Position numbers and translations under genes: made by a program. Below, piece by piece: positions 23,664 through 35,316 of a stretch of 64,000 nucleotides of DNA. Numbering within the stretch: position 1 is the stretch's first letter; every line of letters starts with the position of its first letter. A model generated the notes under the pieces. It ran no database searches and was not told the origin of the DNA. It was given only the letters and a program-made list of their open reading frames with translations. The DNA lies in the NCBI RefSeq assembly GCF_000321225.1, contig NW_004450478.1, forward strand, positions 1,116,168 through 1,180,167. The letters are read 5' to 3'. This DNA is from Odobenus rosmarus divergens. Its lineage: Eukaryota; Chordata; Mammalia; Carnivora; Odobenidae.

Positions 23664-24230
23664 TTTTTTTAAAATTTTTTATTGTTATGTTAATCACCGT
23701 ACATTACATCATTAGTTTTGGATGTAGTGTTCCATGATTCATTGTTTGTGCATAACACCCAGTGCTCCACGCAGAACGTGCCCTCTTTAATACCCATCAC
23801 CAGGCTAACCCATCCCCGCACCCCCCTCCCCTCTAGAACCCTCAGTTTGTTTTTCAGAGTCCATCATCTCTGGTGATTGGTCTCCCCCTCCGATTTCCCC
23901 CCCTTCATTCTTCCCCTCCTGCTATCTTCTTCTTTTTTTTTTCTTAACATATATTGCATTATTTGTTTCAGAGGTACAGAACTGTGATTCAACAGTCTTG
24001 CACAATTCACAGCGCTCGCCATAGCACATACCCTCCCCAGTGTCTATCACCCAGCCACCCCATCCCTCCCACTCCCCCACCACTCCAGCAACCCTCAGTT
24101 TATTTCCTGAGATTAAGAATTCCTCATATCAGTGAGATTTTCTCTGATTGACTTATTTCACTCAGCATAACACTCTCCAGTTCCATCCACGTCGTTGGAA
24201 ATGGCAAGATCTCATTCCTTTTGATGGCTG
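23664..24230 (-). mobile_element. Truncated L1 (3' UTR part) with perfect 15-bp target duplication
   Basis: Minus-strand insertion of the L1 3' end, matching the plus-strand copy at window start. It runs from the T-rich A-tail complement (TTTTTTTAAAATTTTTTATTG) through CCAGTGCTCC, a C-rich segment and a second C-rich block to GATCTCATTCC. The 15-bp target CACTATGCCTCTTTC flanks it perfectly (23649-23663 and 24231-24245). Only about 570 bases of an element normally several kb long are present, which is the usual 5' truncation. The intact duplication suggests a fairly young insertion. Confidence 0.92.
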
Positions 24231-24245
24231 CACTATGCCTCTTTC

Positions 24246-24946
24246 GAAAACAACTTGGATAATGTACTTGAAAATTGCAATAATGTGCTCCTTTATAGCA
24301 TGGAGTTTGTGTAGGTCAACTTCATTTTGCAATCCCATTTTTTTCTCTTTAGAGACAAATAAATAAAATGAGGGAGGAGACTAAACAAATTTTTATCTTG
24401 GGAATATTCTTCATTACATAATTCCTCAGAGCATCCTCTGGCTAAGCAGCAGGATTCTTGGCCCTCTGTACCAGTGTAGGAGAGTGGGAGAGCTCAGAGG
24501 GTATTTACTAGTTCCCAGCTCTTAAACCCTTTTTACCATCTGCCGAGGGGTGTGCTAGTCAAATCAACAATATTGCTCAATACCTCCCCATCTTCTCCTT
24601 GGCACCTTGCAAATTACAGCACAAATCTTTCTATGTGATCCTGGCATTAGAAAATGCTTCTTTTTCCAATGATAATTTTTTAGTAAAAAATGGAAATATT
24701 ACTTTAGTGATAGGCATTCACAAACAAGTATATGCCCTGGGACTTGCCCGTGAAGAATTAATATGTTATACAGGTATAAGGCATGCAGAAAAATATCTTC
24801 TTTACAATGACTTTGAAATTTGTTTTTATTCTTTTTAAAATAAAATCATGCATACACACAAAGATAGTTCTATTATCTTTTATATAGTACTTCTTATAAG
24901 GGAAAGGAATCCACAAATAACTTCCAGAGAGGACTTGACACTCCAC
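24246..24946. other. Unique sequence, no gene seen
   Basis: A 79-codon open frame at 24599-24838 (plus) overlaps another on the minus strand and has no recognisable motif. No repeat recognised. Confidence 0.5.
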
Positions 24947-25568
24947 ATTCATTTATCTATTTTGGAGTATAGTTGACACACAATGTTACATTAGTTTCAG
25001 GTGTACTACTTAGTGACTGGACAAGTTTATACGCTATGTTATGTTCACCATAAGTGCAGCTACCATCTATCCCATTACATCACTATTATGGTATCATTGG
25101 CTATATTTCCTATGCTGTGGCTTTTACTCTCATTATTTATTCACTCCATAACTGAAAGCCTGTATCTCCCTCTCCTCTTCACCCATTTGCCCCCCCCCAC
25201 CTCTTCCCCTCTGGGAACCATCAGTTTGTTCTCTGTATTTATAGGTCTACTTTTTGTTTATTAGTGTTTTTTTTTAACTCCACTTATGAGTGAAATCATA
25301 TGGTATTTGTGTTTCTCAGTCTGACTTATTTCACTTAGCATAATACCCTCTAGGTCCATCCATGTTGTCTCAAAGGACATGATCTCATCCTTTCTCAGGG
25401 CTATGTAATATTCTATTATATATGACATTATTTATTACATATATATATATCTACACCACATTTTTCTTATCATTCATCTGTTGATGGACACTTAGGTTGC
25501 TTCCATATCTTGGCTATGGTAAACAAGTCTGCAATAAACATAGGGGTGCATGTATCTTTTCGAATTAA
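24947..25568 (-). mobile_element. Older L1 3' end, minus strand
   Basis: TTTGGAGTATAGTTGACACA is the reverse complement of the usual old-L1 tail region. It is followed by GAACCATCAGTTTGTTCTC, CACTTATGAGTGAAATCATA, CTGACTTATTTCACTTAGCA, TCCATCCATGTTGTCTCAAA, TGGACACTTAGGTTGCTTCC and GCAATAAACATAGGGGTGCA. This is the standard order of the end of L1 ORF2 and its 3' UTR read on the minus strand. No target duplication is visible. It is more diverged than the element at 23664. Confidence 0.9.
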
Positions 25569-25861
25569 TGACACTCAATATTTAGTTGTTTCCAGATATT
25601 ATTGAAAGGATGGCCTCAGGGAGGCAGGGAGAACCATGTGCTTGCACAGACATGCAGAGACACCAGAGCTACAAGCCCATACAGTGACATAATGCTGTTT
25701 GCTCATCCACACCATCACTTTTGCCTATCCACCCATCCAGTGAAGATGCAGACACTGGAAGAGTGCATGAGAAGCAAATAGGAATAGGAGAGTAGAAATA
25801 CATTAGACAGCGTGAGGATGCATTTTAGAGTCATACATAATAAATTCTATTTCTGACAATC

Positions 25862-27405
25862 ACATTTGTCCAATTGAGAAATATTTATTGACTACTTGCA
25901 TGGGCCAAGCACTGTTTTAAGCTATGGGGGTACAGCAGTGAATAAAGGAAACAAAATCTTTTGCCTTCATGGAGCTCACTTTTTAGTGGGCACAGGGGGT
26001 GGGGAAGGCAGATATAGGCAAAATAAGTAAAATATGTGGTATGTTAGAGGGTCATGCAAGCCATAGAGAGGAAGAATACAGGAAGGAATATAAAGAGTGT
26101 TGGAAAGAAGTGTGGAAGTTGAGATTTTAAGTAATGGCATCAGGAAAATTCACACTGAGAAATGACATTTCAGTGAAGACCTACAGGCCTTGGATATCTT
26201 GCAAATGAGAACTCCAGACAGGTACAAAAGCACCAAGCCAGGAGCATGTCTAGGGTCTGTGAAGAGCACCAGGGAGGCCTGTGAGTGGTGCTGGTATGGA
26301 GGTGAGAGAGTTAACTGGCTGTCAGATTGTGTGGCCTTGTAGACCATGACAATGACTCGTTTTATCCACAGTGAGATTAGAAGACAAAGCTGGGTTTTAA
26401 GCAAAGAAGTCACAGCTATAAGACATTTATAACATCTGCTTTATCAGGATCTCTCTGGCTACTAGACCAAACTGGTCTGTGAGGGATGAAGCACAAGCAG
26501 AGAGACCAATCAGGAGGCTATTCCAATAATCCAGGAGGAGAAGATGGTGGCTGGACCCAGGGTGTTGGCAGAGGAAATGGAGAGAAGAGATTGGACAGAC
26601 ACTATATTTCAGATGTTGAGCTGACCTGGCTTTCTGACAGACTGAGCTGTGAATGTCCGAGAAAGAAGTCTAGGATGGCCCTGAGTTTTTTGGCCTGAAC
26701 AACTTGAGGAATGATGCTACCTTTAACTAAACTGGGGGGACATAGGGAGCAACAGAGCTGGAGGGGAGGATTGGGAGGGGAGTTTTGGTCGTATTAATGC
26801 TGAGATGCTTACTCGACATCAAATGGACATGACACATGGACAGCTGGATATGTGAGTCTGAAACCCAAGGAAAAGTTCTAGGCTGGAGATACACATTTGG
26901 GCATGAGCTGAATATAAATGTTAGAGGGCCAGTCGCTGGATATGATCACCAAGGGAGTGAGTACGAATAGAAGAGACGTGATGCTGGTGCTGAGAGCTGG
27001 GTGGCTCCAGTGCAAAGGGGGTGATGTAGCCTGGAGACCAAGAAGCAGAGGCCAGGCAGGTAGGAGGAACACCAGGGGAAGGTGGAACACTAAAGCCAAG
27101 CAAGGAACACATGCCAAGGAGGAGCTTGTTGTCAGCTGTGGCAAATGGGTCAAGTAACAGAAACACTGTGAATCAACCTTCAGCTACAGAAATTTAGAGG
27201 ACCATCAAAGGAGCAGTTTTGGTGAAGGGTCTACTTGGAACAGAATAGAGACACAACAAAAGGAGGTGATCAAGATGGCAATACTTTCGAGGAACGTTGC
27301 TGTGAAGGGAAGGAGAGAAATGAGGCGGTGGCTAGAGAAGGAAGTGGAGTCAAGAGTTCTTCTTCGGTGATGGGTAGTGGGAGGAGAAATAGCAAGTTTG
27401 CGTGT
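25862..27405 (-). mobile_element. L2 LINE relic, about 1.5 kb, ORF2 C-terminus and 3' UTR
   Basis: On the minus strand the element ends at AATATTTCTC (25882 region) with the L2 3' terminus. Further upstream lie a decayed ORF2 C-terminal region (an open stretch at 26150-26413 still reads VIVMVYKA, LVLFTDPRHAPG and SSLKCHFS, like the L2 MAYKALHD, LAVPRTRQA and SLLKCHLL segments) and the conserved GGATTATTGGAATAGCCTCC near 26516-26540. Diverged matches continue to about 27405. L2 is a CR1-like LINE, long inactive. Frameshifts and stops show it is dead. Confidence 0.8.
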
Positions 27406-28429
27406 GTGTTGTGTGTGTGGCGTATTACATGAAGGCCAGCTCTAAGTGCGGCAGTTACCACAGCTGACTGGCACCAAGGGTGACAATTGAAATGACAGTC
27501 CTTGACCGTGGTACTTTATGAATCACTTAATCCAAATTCTCTAATACAGATTTTCAGTAGCTATCTTTTATTTTTCTCTTCTAGTTTTGTCCATAAAATA
27601 CTTACTATAGTGACAGGAAAAGTTACACTAGATTCTATTTATGTGACATAAACACATTGACAGGACCCAAATTCTGCAGCTTTGGCGGGCAGGGCAAGAG
27701 AGGAAAAGACATTTCCCAGGCAAAATCCTTTAATAAAAAGTTAATTTTATCCCAGACTCCAAGGCCCCCTGCAAAGAACCCATCCCTTCTAGGATTAACA
27801 AGAAGAGAATTATTATCCAATAAGAGAGTGTCTTGCTGTTTGCGATTGCTGACTTTTGTCACTTCATGGCAAGAGTTCTTATGTAGATGGGGACTTTGAG
27901 TTCTCTATTCTGTCCAAGCCACAGGGCTTGGGAGAGGCATCAGTCCCTACAGGGCATTCCGTACTGTGAAGCTGCCTCGCTCTATTCATTACGATGAAAC
28001 TCCTATGAGGAAAGAAGCTTTATTTTCTATTGAGTGGTTGTAACGTGATTGAACATAGAGTTTTTGGGCAACCCACTGTTTTGAGTTCCAGAGTACATTT
28101 TTCCCCCAAAGGAACAAAGGAATTGCTATTCATTTAATCAAAAGAAGAGTAAGTCTATGAAAGTCCACTAAAACAACTACTCATCAAAAAAAAAAAAAAA
28201 AAAGACAAAAGAAGCATAAAGTACAAACATGACATAGAAATATTTTAGGGTGTAATGTCTCTTATTCAACTTCCTGATTCCAGAATGTCAAAATACAGAA
28301 GTACCAACAGTCACGTTTTCAAGATCAATCCATCAACACACGTAAATATTTACATTGCCTATTAATTTTCTGGGTTCAACTCTCCCCTAATAGGAGGAGA
28401 AAAGGAAAAGATATTAATAGTACAATTAA
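27406..28429. other. Unique sequence, no gene seen
   Basis: Overlapping open frames on both strands at 27635-27899 have no motif. A pure A run of about 18 bases is at 28186-28203. No repeat body recognised. Confidence 0.5.
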
Positions 28430-28600
28430 TCACTCTCAATGCACCATATACTTTTGCTTTATACAGTTATAATATTTCATATTCACTATGTCCTACTTTG
28501 ATTAATGTTTGTCTCTCTTATTAGACTGTGAACTGATGAGAGCAGGGATTATTTTCCCTCTTCAAGGCACCAATTTATCCTCAGAGCCAGACATAATCCT
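28430..28600 (+). mobile_element. L2 LINE 3' end fragment
   Basis: TTATTAGACTGTGAACTGAT, GAGCAGGGATTATTTTCC and CAGAGCCAGACATAATCC follow the L2 3' UTR order (TAGACTGTGAGCTCC ... GCAGGGACTGTGTC ... AGCACAGTGCC). The terminal AATAAATG repeat is lost. Confidence 0.6.
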
Positions 28601-28650
28601 TAGAAAATGGGAAGTGGCTGAAAATATTTTTCAATAGATGATCAATAAAG

Positions 28651-28734
28651 AATGAGAGGAAGGAAGCACAGAAAGGAGGGATGGGGAGAAAGAGAGAGGA
28701 AGTGGGGCAAGAGGGGATGAAAGAAGTAGGGAAG
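28651..28734 (+). repeat. Purine-rich (GGAA)n-like tract
   Basis: About 84 bases almost wholly of A and G (GAGAGGAAGGAAGC, GGAGAAAGAGAGAGGAAGTGG). No strict period is kept. Confidence 0.7.
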
Positions 28735-28789
28735 TAAAATGGCTTCCAATATGTGATTATTTCACGTCTAGCTCTGTGTTGCCTACTTC

Positions 28790-28975
28790 ATATTCTCTAT
28801 TTCAATTAGTCCTCACACAAAAACTAAGTATTATCATTCCCATATTATAAAAGAAAAAAAAACTGAGGCTCGGAGAGGTTAGGGTCACACAACTGGCAAA
28901 TGGCAGCTAGAACAGGGTCCTGTGTGAATCTCCAGTGTCTCTGTATATCGTTTCCTGCTAGTATGCTGGACAGTC
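28790..28975 (-). mobile_element. MIR SINE, minus strand
   Basis: AATTAGTCCTCACACAAAAA, CATTCCCATATTATAAAAG, AACTGAGGCTCGGAGAGGTT and GTCACACAACTGGCAAATGG are the reverse complement of the MIR core and 3' half in order. The tRNA-derived head region near 28925-28975 is strongly diverged. MIR is an ancient, inactive mammalian SINE. Confidence 0.85.
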
Positions 28976-29849
28976 AGAGTAGCAATATGGTAGGGAAAGG
29001 CCAGGAAGGAGATGAAAAATGTTAACATTTTAAAATATGAGAGAGATCTTTTTGTCTATTTTCTAGGATGTAGACTCAGAACCAACCCTTGGCAACCCAT
29101 GTTGATGCTTCCTTTCCCAAGCCCATTTATGGTAGTGCCTCGGGCTTGATGCAATTATTGTCTACATTTCCCAAAACTAAAAGTGTTGTCTCCATTTCCT
29201 ATCACTACCAATTGGTGGGGCAGGCCCATCCCAGCTGTGTATTTTTGGGAACAGCCCTTCATGTCAGACACCATTACCTAGGTGGTCTTTATAAAGTGTA
29301 CCTGGGCTATCCAGTTTGGTGCCTACAGTTAATTAAGTCAGGCACACTCTATAAATAAATAATTATGACTTTGAAATCCTTTCTTCTCCTGGAAATGGCC
29401 AGATACAGACTTAAGTTGGAGGACAACTATCTCAATGACAAATTCTCTCAACAGTGACAAGTTCAAATTCAGCTGCCCTCTGTTCCAGTAGAACTATGGG
29501 TAATTTTTCCATAACAATGTGCAGCCTCCAGTTAAAAAAAATACTAAATCTAAACTGAGTTAAAGAGACCACTGCAATTCTATTTCATGTTGATATTACA
29601 ATCCACCATGATGGCTACAATGCTCTGAGATATTTGCCTTGGCCCCGTGCTGTTAATTGATGACATGAAGTTAATCCTCAGCATTGGGCATGCTCAGAAG
29701 TCACATGACTTACTGTTTCAAGTAAGCAAATCTCTGTAAAATACAGCTTTAATACATGACCTAAATTACCAATGCTCCCCAAACCTCCTGCCTTTGCAGT
29801 TATACCAACTGGTCTGTGTTCTATTGTGTTTCTCTACCATTGTTCAAGA
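28976..29849. other. Unique sequence, no gene seen
   Basis: An 89-codon plus-strand frame (29089-29358) has no motif. Sequence near 29585-29730 looks like it could be conserved non-coding, but this cannot be tested here. Confidence 0.45.
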
Positions 29850-30080
29850 TTTTCCTCCAGGATGGAATATCATTTAGTATCCCCGTCATCATTCTCAAAC
29901 TCTACTTAACCTTCAAGGTCTAGTTTAAATCTGATCTCTTCCCATGGATTTTCTATAGCACTTTTGGTCTCCCTGTCACATTTTAGCACTTATTGTAAAC
30001 TGGCTTGTTGACTTGATTCTTGCTTCCCAACAAAGTTTACAAATTCCTCAGGAATTTAGTTCTTAACCTATTATTGAGTA
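29850..30080 (+). mobile_element. L2 LINE 3' region
   Basis: CCAGGATGGAATATC, TTCAAGGTCTAGTTTAAATC, TTTTGGTCTCCCTGTCACAT, AGCACTTATTGTAAACTGG and AAGTTTACAAATTCCTCAGG match the ordered L2 pieces (CTGGAATGCCC, TTCAAGACCCAGCTCAAATG, AGCACTTATCAC, AGACTGTGAGCTCCTTGAGG). It is strongly diverged. Confidence 0.6.
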
Positions 30081-30492
30081 CCATGATGCTGAAAACATGA
30101 TAAAGCATAATTATGTTTTATAACAATAAAAACAGAAAAAAAGATCAGTTCAAACTATACACATCCCAGAAGTCTTCTGCCTTATTGCTTTACTTTCATT
30201 TCAAGAAACAGCAAGCATATGCAGAAAAAGTATGTCTCACTCTAATTATAAAGACAAGAACATTTCACAATAGAAAACATGCTAAATTTAATGTTTTGTA
30301 TTTTCTTTGTTGATGAGACAATGAAATTTCCCACTTTATGTCACATCTTTTGTGAGAGAGTGACAGTGTAGTCTACCACACTATCTGCTGCTTTTTAAGT
30401 AGGAGAGAAATCGGGCTTGATTTAAATTAGCACATTTTTTTTTACAGTGAAGATTACTTAATTAAAATTTGTTGCTTAGAAATCCAAATCTC

Positions 30493-30696
30493 GGGTGCCT
30501 GGGTGGCTCAGTTGGTTAAGCGACTGCCTTCGGCTCAGGTCATGATCCTGGAGTCCCAGGATCGAGTCCCGCATCAGGCTCCCTGCTCAGCAGGGAGTCT
30601 GCTTCTCCCTCTGACCCTCCCCCCTCTTGTGTGCTCTCTCTCTCTCTCATTCTCTCTCTCAAATAAATAAATAAAATCTTTAAAAAAAAAAAAAAA
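30493..30696 (+). mobile_element. SINEC, plus strand, young type with perfect target duplication
   Basis: Full-length copy from GGGTGCCTGGGTGGCTCAG to an A tail. The 15-bp target AGAAATCCAAATCTC is perfect on both sides (30478-30492 and 30697-30711). It lies 337 bases from a minus-strand SINEC at 31034, an inverted pair. Confidence 0.96.
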
Positions 30697-30849
30697 AGAA
30701 ATCCAAATCTCTCAGAAAGTATATGTGGATGTCAGAGTGATAAAAAAAAAATGGTGAAGAAAATACATATTCATTTAAGGTAGAAATAACTGGGAAGGAG
30801 TGAAATACAATACTCTTGAATACGTACACTTAAAAATTATTATTTGTAA

Positions 30850-32492
30850 TAAACAGAATATTTATTTTTCCAGTGTTATTGAGATATAATTGACATATGA
30901 CCTTGTATGCATTTAAGGTGTACAATATAATGATTTAATATGTGTATATATGGTGAAATAATTACCAGAATAAGTTTAGTTAACATCCATCTCCTCACAG
31001 TTGAAAATTTTTTTCCTTGTGATAAGAACTTTTTTTTTATGATTTATTTATTTATTTTAGAGTGGGTAGAGAAGGGGCAGAGGGAGAGGGAGATAGAGTT
31101 CCAAGCAGACTCCACACTGAGCATAGAGCCCAATGCAGGGCTCCATCTCACAACGCTGAGATCATGACCCTGAGATCATGATCCAAGGAGTCAGACACTC
31201 AACTGACTGTGCCACCCAGGCGCCCCTGTGCTAAGAACTTTTCAGATCTGCTCTCTTAGCAATTTCAAATATGTAATAGAGTATTGTTAAATATAACTAT
31301 CATTCTATACATTATATCCCTGAACTTATTTATCTCATAACCGAAAGTCTGTATCGTTTGACCACCTTCACCCAAATCTCCACATCCCACACCCGGATTC
31401 TTGCAACCATCAATCTGTACTCTACTTCTAAGAGTTTTGGGGTTTTTTTTTTTTGATTCCACATATAATGAGATCATACAATATCTGTCTTTCTCACACT
31501 GAGTTGTTTCCTTTACCATAATTCCCACAAGTTTCATCCATGTTGTCACAAATGGCAGGGTTTCCTTCTTTATTATGGCTGAATAGTGTTCAATTATAGA
31601 TATAGATAACATTATATATGTTATAATACTATACAAAATATAATATATTTTATCCACTTATCCATCAATGGACAATTAGGTTATTTCCATACCTTAGCTA
31701 TTGCAAATAATGCTATAGTGAACATGAGGGTGCAGATAACTCTTGGATAGAGTGAGTTCCCTTTCTTTGGATATATACCCAGAAGTGGAATTGATGGATC
31801 ATATGAGAGTACTATTTTGAGTTTTTTGAGTAACCTCTATACCATTTTCCATAGTGGCTGTACCAATCTACATTCTCACCAAGAGAGCACAAGGGCTTGT
31901 CATCTTGTCTTTTTGATGATAGCCATTCTAACAGCTGTGAAGTTATAGCTTGTGGTTTTGATTTGTATTTCCCCAGTGATTAGTGATGTTGAACATCTCT
32001 TTATATACCTGTTGGCCATTTGACTGTCTTTTTTGGGAAAATGTCTATTCAGGTCCTTTGTTCATTTTTAATTGGATTATTTGGTTTTTTGGTATTGAGT
32101 TGTATGAGTTCTTTATATATTTTGGATATTAACCCCTTATCTGATGTGTGGTTTGCAAAGATTTGCTCTTATTCCATGGGTTACCTTCTCATTTTACCAA
32201 CCATTTATTTTGCTGTGTAGAAGCTTTTTAGTGTGATGTAGTCCCATTTGTTTATTTTTTATTTTGTTGCTTGTGCTTTAGGTGACATATCCAAAAAGAT
32301 CATTGCCAAGGCCCATGTCAAGGAAGTTTTTCCCTGTTTTCTTCTAAGAGTCTTATGGCTTCAGGTCTTATATTTAAGTCTTTGACTCATTTTGAGTTAA
32401 TTTTGTGAATGGTGTAAGATAGAGGTCTTGTTTCATCCTTCTGCATGTGAATATCCTATTTTCTGAGTACTATTTATTGATGAGACAGTCTA
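30850..32492 (-). mobile_element. Old L1, about 1.6 kb, minus strand, interrupted by SINEC
   Basis: Minus-strand L1 with 3' UTR (CCAGTGTTATTGAGATATAA, CACAGTTG, ATCAATCTGTACTCTACTTC), the end of ORF2 (CACTTATCCATCAATGGACA, ATGGCTGAATAGTGTTC, TGGATATATACCCAGAAGTG) and further ORF2 sequence up to CTATTTATTGATGAGACAGT. Stops and indels break the reading frame. Open stretches at 31265-31657 (minus) and 32020-32220 (plus) lie in it and are by-products. A SINEC was inserted at 31034, so the L1 is older than that SINEC. Confidence 0.92.
31034..31227 (-). mobile_element. SINEC, minus strand, nested in old L1
   Basis: T-rich start, ATGATTTATTTATTTATTTT, a GA-rich block, AAGCAGACTCCACACTGAGC, and the head end TGTGCCACCCAGGCGCCCC. 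The target GTGATAAGAACTTTT (31019-31033) recurs as GTGCTAAGAACTTTT (31228-31242). A GAGATCATGACCCTGAGATC segment near 31160-31185 is a small internal duplication. Confidence 0.92.
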
Positions 32493-34567
32493 AATTAGCA
32501 TGTTTTAATAATGCTCAAATGTGTATGCCTTCAAGTGAAACTATAATGAAGAAAAAGCAGAAAATGGCAAGTTCATGTATGACTTAATAAATACATTTAT
32601 TAATGATAATGATGATGATGACAGTAGAAATGGAAATTTCATTTTCTTCTGCTTACCCACAGAGCCCTCTACTTTTTCCCCTCTGCATTTAAAGCCCTTG
32701 ATTCATTTACTTTTAGTAAAGTTTGAGATGATCTAAGACTAATCAGAATACATATAAAGTATCTCAAAGTAAAAGTACACTGAGTAGTTTATAGATGGAA
32801 GTTGATTGATTGGCCACACTGCCATGAGTTGATTTCAAAAAGAGGTGTAAAATGAAATGCCAAAATAAATCAAAGAGTCAACTAATCCTCATACAAGGGG
32901 CACCACTGACTGGAGTTCCATATCACATCAATCCTTTTATTTAATAGTCTCAATGGAAACCACTGCTGGGAGCATCAAACAAGGCAACCAGCCAGAAATG
33001 TCATTATCCCAAGCAACATTTCTGTTGCGTAAAGCTACCTAATTCTAACTGTAATTTACTTTGAGAAAAATCTGGTTTTATTTTTCCTGGACAATCCAAT
33101 ATGATGTTATTTTACATATAGATTGCAGACATTCTTTGTTTGTACTGAATGGGTAAAAGGAAATCATTTCACTGTATATTTTTTTCCTCAACAGAAAAAT
33201 ATTTTTGCTGGCCTGAAGGCCAAGTTACCATTTTGTAAGAGTGCCAGAGCCAAGTTTAATTTAGCCATTCCCTATTGCTAATTAGGAGTGGCCTACAAAG
33301 ACCCCACCCAACATGTATTACTTTGATGGAAGTATATTGTGACCTCTTGGATCATTTTTCCATATTAAAGTGGTCCTATTACAAAACTGTGTGGATTGAA
33401 CTTAAACCCTAAATTATCTTGCTTGACCAAGTAAGTAAAATGCTTATGGATTATCCAGCAAATATAATTACTTAAATGTTTGAAAAACTTAGAGTTACAT
33501 ACATTTGCAAATAATAACATTATCCTTTTCTTTAATCTTGAAGACATTCTATTTTATATAGCTTTGCAATCCTAAGTCAGTGAAAGTGTTACCATTTTCA
33601 CATAAGAAGAGAGTATTCAAGGGATCAGTCTTCCTTAAGCACTGATATGTGAGTGAGTTTGCATTCTAATTACAGATATGGTTTATGTGTTTTCTCCTTT
33701 CAAATGAGATTACTGTGAGGTAAAGTAATCAGAGGATAACTTTTTATACTGCAACCGATAATTTTTGCATTACTTAATAAGCATCTTCCTAGTGTTGATT
33801 TTTAGAATGCCAACCCCTAAAAAAGTTAATATTAATATTTTTTTCTGCCTAGATGGGTAAAATAATTCCCTTTTAGATTTATCTGGGTGTGAAAGGAATT
33901 TTTTATTATAATTATTGTTTTTGGAGCTAAAGAAGAGCTTGAGGATATTTAAAATGAACACCAAGATACCTCATAATAAAGAGTCCCTCGTCTGATGCGC
34001 TGAACAGGTTTTTAACAGCTTTTGCAGAGTATAAATTTTTCCTGTATACTCTAATATGTAAGTCGTGCGTGCGGTGATATACAGATTATCCTTTAGAGAG
34101 GTTTCATAAAAACGTGAGAGCATGTAAAATTCAAACGAGAGAGGAAGCGGTAGATTTACCCCAGTGAACCAACCACCAGAGAGTGAAAATTATAAGCTGA
34201 GAGGCTAATGACAAGATAATGGGAAGAACAACAATCAACAAAGGTGTGAACAGTTAAAGTGAAAGTAGCCTGCCACTGAACAATGAAATACGCTCAGCAG
34301 GGCCCGAGATTGAAGAAATAGTTTTAACATCCTCCATCAGTTGCTCTCAAATAAAATTCCTGGACATTTTAGAAAATAATAAAGAGCCTTTATTTATTGT
34401 TCACCCAATTGTGTTTGTGGATTTTTAAATATCATTATATTTATACCCTGAAAAAATGTCGAGGACTAATTATTTAGATTACCCATAATCTTCATATTTT
34501 AGGGAAGCATATTCAGCTATATAAATTTACTTTAAAAATATAATTGGATCCCCTTTGTCTATTGCAG
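32493..34567. other. Unique sequence, part with retained CpGs
   Basis: No repeat body recognised. The stretch 33985-34330 keeps several CpGs and is described under findings. Near 32590-32620 there is a short GATAATGATGATGATGA simple repeat. Open frames at 33365-33547 and 33770-33964 are short and without motif. Confidence 0.45.
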
Positions 34568-34574
34568 AATACTT

Positions 34575-34823
34575 AAGAGCATGCAGGCTGGAGCCACAAT
34601 GCTGGTCTTAGTTTCAGTTCTGCTATTTGTTAGTGGTGATATTCTAGATAATTTACTAAACCTCTCCATGGCTCAGTTTTCCAATTTGTTAAAGGATAAC
34701 AATAATAATAAATCTATCTTATAAGGTTGTTATGAGGATTAAATGAGATAATACATATAAAATGGTAAGAAACAGTGCCTAGTACATATTGTGTTTTCAG
34801 TAAATGTCAGCCATTCATGATTA
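34575..34823 (+). mobile_element. MIR SINE, plus strand, near full length
   Basis: AAGAGCATGCAGGCTGGAGC, GTTCTGCTATTTGTTAGTGG, TAATTTACTAAACCTCTCCA, TGGCTCAGTTTTCCAATTTG, AAGGTTGTTATGAGGATTAA, ATGAGATAATACATATAAAA and AACAGTGCCTAGTACATATT match the MIR consensus in order from head to 3' end. Confidence 0.93.
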
Positions 34824-35316
34824 CCAAGAGTTATGAACTAATCCACATATTATATCTCAACTTGAAAATGGTTGAAGTCATTTGTGCATAAAATCACTCA
34901 CCAAATATTTAGTGAGTACATACTAGTACCAGGTTATAGATTAAGTGACCAGAGTTTAGAGTGAATCCCAATGTCAGACCCTATAAGGAGGCTAGGTTTC
35001 TAGTCACAATTACCCAATAAGAGGAATTTAGAATTGGAATCTGACATATGTTTCTCCCTCACCACCAAGAAAAGAGCCGTGTTCTCTGGGTTCAAAAGAT
35101 GGGGGAGCAAGAAAATACAACTATGATTCTTTTGCTGTTCTTTCCTATACACATCGGTATTTTTTTAATGTAATAAAGTCTCTAAATTAACAGGATTTAA
35201 CTTATGGAAAAGAAGACTAGTTGAGATGGGAGATGATTAAAGACTAGCAAATGAAAAATGGGATGGAATCAGTGAATGATGTATCCAAACTATGGCTCTA
35301 TTTGCAAAGGTTGAGG
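34824..35316. other. Unique sequence, no gene seen
   Basis: No repeat body, motif or open frame of note. Confidence 0.5.

Noticed and set aside
26878..27166. Overlapping frames of about 80-90 codons on both strands
   Set aside because: They are inside the long L2 relic; simultaneous openness of both strands reflects local base composition.
31265..31657. 130-codon minus-strand open frame
   Set aside because: It lies in the 3' UTR and end of an old L1, spans AT-rich low-complexity sequence and shows no protein motif; it is a by-product of the repeat.
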